Below are positions 14,723 through 15,982 of a stretch of DNA of 15,982 bases, piece by piece (within the stretch, counting starts at the first letter, position 1; each line of letters opens with the position of its first letter). Source of the DNA: Chloroflexota bacterium. GTDB lineage: Bacteria > Chloroflexota > Dehalococcoidia > Lucifugimonadales > UBA3495. Both the position numbers and the translations under genes were made by a program. Below the pieces are notes generated by a model. The model did no database searches, had not been told where the DNA came from, and worked only from the letters and a program-made list of their open reading frames with translations. The stretch covers positions 1-15,982 of the forward strand of contig JAPPJA010000025.1 of assembly GCA_028874675.1 (NCBI GenBank), read 5' to 3'.

Positions 14723-15060
14723 AACTCTGCTCCAGCGTATCTCTCTCGATGGTGTGTGTTGGCTTCAAAAGCAGTAATGGGTCTCCAAACTCCCCATTTC
14801 CCTGTCGGAACCAGTGGAATGCATAACATTCTTCCAGTTTCGGTTGGTCCTACCATCACTATTGGTGCCTGCCCTGTTTCAGAAGTGTTGATAAAGAGCT
14901 TGGGGGCAATTCCGTGAACTTGAACCAATTCAACCAGATTCACGATGTGCTTCGCATAGGTTCCCCTGTCTCGCAGATGTTGCCATAAGGCGTCATCAAG
15001 TTCAAGAGACTCCACTGGCCCGTTGGCCTCTAATATCGTATTGAGGTCTCTTGCCCTCAA
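14719..15060 (-). CDS. BrnT-like toxin candidate
   Basis: This 113-aa protein resembles small RelE-fold toxins of the BrnT type. The C-terminal half has PIVMVGPTETGRMLCIPLVP (66-85), then WGVWRPITAFEANTHHRERY (89-108), which parallels the GPT..GRLLVV... and ISAR.A...ERR.Y pattern of BrnT proteins. The N-terminal part (HIVNLVELVQVHGIAP) has the helix arrangement expected of them. If correct, it would act as an mRNA-cutting ribonuclease neutralised by the overlapping ribbon-helix-helix protein. The start is a TTG at 15060, with GGAG eight bases upstream; no ATG offers a better N-terminus. It diverges from the DUF6941-like gene with a perfect palindrome in between, which would be the natural operator. 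An unrelated small accessory protein cannot be excluded. Confidence 0.55.
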   Translation of the reverse strand: MRARDLNTILEANGPVESLELDDALWQHLRDRGTYAKHIVNLVELVQVHGIAPKLFINTSETGQAPIVMVGPTETGRMLCIPLVPTGKWGVWRPITAFEANTHHRERYAGAEL

Positions 15061-15063
15061 TCG

Positions 15064-15093
15064 TTGACTCCACGACTGAGAAAGATGTAAACT
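15064..15093 (+). promoter_or_regulatory. Candidate promoter for the DUF6941-like gene
   Basis: TTGACT (15064-15069, five of six -35 matches) is followed after 18 bases by TAAACT (15088-15093). The -10 region lies inside the 24-bp palindrome, so a protein bound there would block this promoter. The start of transcription would be near 15100, about 32 bases before the ATG. Confidence 0.45.
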
Positions 15094-15110
15094 TTGTTAA
15101 CAAAGTTTAC
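15087..15110. promoter_or_regulatory. Perfect 24-bp palindrome, candidate operator shared by divergent genes
   Basis: GTAAACTTTGTT (15087-15098) is followed without a gap by its exact reverse complement AACAAAGTTTAC (15099-15110). It lies 26 bases from the toxin-like start codon and 21 bases from the DUF6941-like start codon. Ribbon-helix-helix antitoxins bind such palindromes, so autoregulation of the toxin-antitoxin operon and co-regulation of the divergent gene are both plausible (inference). It is not followed by a T tract, so it is not a terminator. Confidence 0.65.
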
Positions 15111-15131
15111 GCAAAAAGGCGGGGAATATCA

Positions 15132-15569
15132 ATGTGTTCTGAGAATGTAAATATAGAATTCCTGATGTTGGCAGACAGAGCGGAAGTGCTTAACGGAAAG
15201 TTATATATGATGGGCGGCGGATATGATCGTCGCACCATTAATGACCTAAAGGCTCCAGTTACTCTAACAATGATTGTCGGAATTCTAGTTCCGTGGACCC
15301 TCACCAACCGGCCTCACACGGTGAAGCTCCGGATGGATACCGAAGACGGAAACATAGTAGGTCAAGAGGTTCAAGGCGAACTCACTGTGGGACGAAGTCC
15401 TCAAGCAATTTCGGGGCAGCCTTTCAGGGTAATAACCGTGGTTAACTTTACGGCCACGCTGCCATCGTTGGGTGCATTCCGCATCGTTGCCACCCTGGAC
15501 AACGGCGAAAGCAAAAGCACGACCTTCTACGCGGTCAGCGCCCAAACACCGGCGCAGCAGGCAGGGTAA
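15132..15569 (+). CDS. DUF6941-like protein
   Basis: This 145-aa protein resembles the DUF6941 family: the opening EFLMLADRAEVLNGKLYMMGGGYDRR (within residues 7-32) is the recurring signature of that group (ADxAEV.NGKLY..GGG.). The rest is beta-rich (APVTLTMIVGILVPWT, HTVKLRMDTEDGN, FRVITVVNFTATLPSLGAFRIVATLD), suggesting a beta-sandwich. Function is unknown. The ATG at 15132 is preferred over an upstream in-frame frame open to 15051 because family similarity begins there, AAGGCGGGG precedes it, and the upstream segment is the palindromic promoter region. The end has a Gln/Ala-rich tail (SAQTPAQQAG). It diverges from the toxin-like gene and directly abuts a short downstream reading frame. Confidence 0.65.
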   Translation: MCSENVNIEFLMLADRAEVLNGKLYMMGGGYDRRTINDLKAPVTLTMIVGILVPWTLTNRPHTVKLRMDTEDGNIVGQEVQGELTVGRSPQAISGQPFRVITVVNFTATLPSLGAFRIVATLDNGESKSTTFYAVSAQTPAQQAG

Positions 15570-15683
15570 TTGTCTTGGAAAAAGTGGCTGGCCAAGAGAG
15601 GCTTTAACCAGAACCTTCGAGTTGGTGGTGGCGCTCTGATCCAATTGGGATGCGGCACGGCTATCAATCTGGCTCCGCCGTAG
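15570..15683 (+). CDS. Short 37-codon reading frame abutting the DUF6941-like gene
   Basis: A TTG start at 15570 directly follows the TAA of the upstream gene and opens a frame of 37 codons: it begins MSWKKWLAKRGFNQNL and continues with a small Gly/Leu/Ala-rich hydrophobic stretch (GGGALIQLGCGTAINLAPP) before TAG. A purine-rich CAGGG lies just before the start. The basic amphipathic start plus short hydrophobic end could be a small membrane-associated peptide, or the broken beginning of a longer gene. No family is recognised. Support is only the exact abutment and amino-acid make-up. Confidence 0.35.
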   Translation: MSWKKWLAKRGFNQNLRVGGGALIQLGCGTAINLAPP

Positions 15684-15982
15684 TTGGTATCCTATTGTCG
15701 TTACTCCCTCCTGAGAAACCCTCCCAAGCCGAACCCTAGCGGTCTCACAGTAAGTTGGGCGCCACCCAACCGGTCAGAATGAAGAGCCTTCATTCGACCT
15801 ACTCAATACCGACGGAAACCTGAGGGACTCGTGGTCGGTCGATTTGGGTACGTTCTAACCATGTCGATGAAGCGGACTCACAAATAGGTGTGTCACTTCG
15901 TTCTTGGTATACAGTTCGATTCCTCCTGTGGGCCTGTCTTGACGATAGGCAGTACTGTCTTCGAGTTGTGGATGAGGCTGTG
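15684..15982. other. Non-coding, hairpin-rich end of the window
   Basis: About 300 bases without a supportable gene. Three hairpins are visible: GTTGGG/CCCAAC (15754-15770, 5-base loop), GAATGAAG/CTTCATTC (15777-15795, 8-bp stem and 3-base loop), and GCCTGTC/GATAGGC (15932-15950, 7 bp with one wobble). The first two stand 6 bases apart. Whether they belong to an RNA, a recombination site or nothing functional cannot be told; the segment is cut by the window edge. Confidence 0.45.

Noticed and set aside
15754..15770. Possible integron attC site (GTTGGGC and ACCCAAC)
   Set aside because: The two core-like heptamers stand in the opposite order to an attC site, and I found no partner RYYYAAC or GTTRRRY at a suitable distance.
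15912..15936. tRNA T-loop-like TTCGATTCC
   Set aside because: The flanking bases do not pair as a T stem, and no anticodon arm or acceptor stem could be found around it.

Overview
The window is about 16 kb of GC-rich bacterial DNA with a mixed housekeeping and accessory gene set. The combination of an MEP-pathway IspH, a zinc-ribbon threonine synthase, a luciferase-like (F420/flavin type) oxidoreductase, a DUF917 plus hydantoinase pair and a short GIY-YIG/DUF123 protein fits Chloroflexota, perhaps a SAR202/Dehalococcoidia-type lineage. That assignment is inference from gene style; no rRNA or tRNA is present to confirm it.

Layout. (1) 2-3751: an aspartate-dehydrogenase-family gene (minus) diverges from a two-gene operon (plus) of a DUF917 protein and a short HyuA-type hydantoinase/oxoprolinase. 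The roughly 300-bp gap between them holds a good promoter and an inverted repeat placed like an operator. These three genes look like one small catabolic locus for cyclic amide (hydantoin-like) compounds. (2) 3774-6254: one large unrecognised gene (763 aa, minus) with an N-terminal winged helix-turn-helix, an acidic patch, a coiled coil and a separate C-terminal domain. A cluster of TAGCACA(AT) motifs, including a perfect inverted repeat, precedes it and suggests autoregulation. (3) 6255-7646: an Amt ammonium transporter with a long structured leader. (4) 7996-11824, plus strand: thrC, ispH, a UPF0104/flippase-like membrane protein and an overlapping DUF488 protein. (5) 11825-12434: a non-coding gap with two extragenic palindromic repeats of the kind scattered through many genomes; a third such repeat lies before ispH. 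(6) 12435-14249: a small two-helix membrane protein with a clear terminator, convergent with a GIY-YIG/DUF123 protein and an LLM-class oxidoreductase. (7) 14321-15982: a more AT-rich accessory segment. It has a BrnT-like toxin and ribbon-helix-helix antitoxin pair (overlapping, toxin first), a perfect 24-bp palindrome in the divergent promoter region, a DUF6941-like protein, a 37-codon reading frame that abuts its stop codon, and a hairpin-rich non-coding end.

The most interesting parts for follow-up are the 763-aa HTH/coiled-coil protein with its operator cluster, and the toxin-antitoxin/DUF6941 module sharing one palindrome. No CRISPR array, insertion sequence, rRNA or tRNA was seen.
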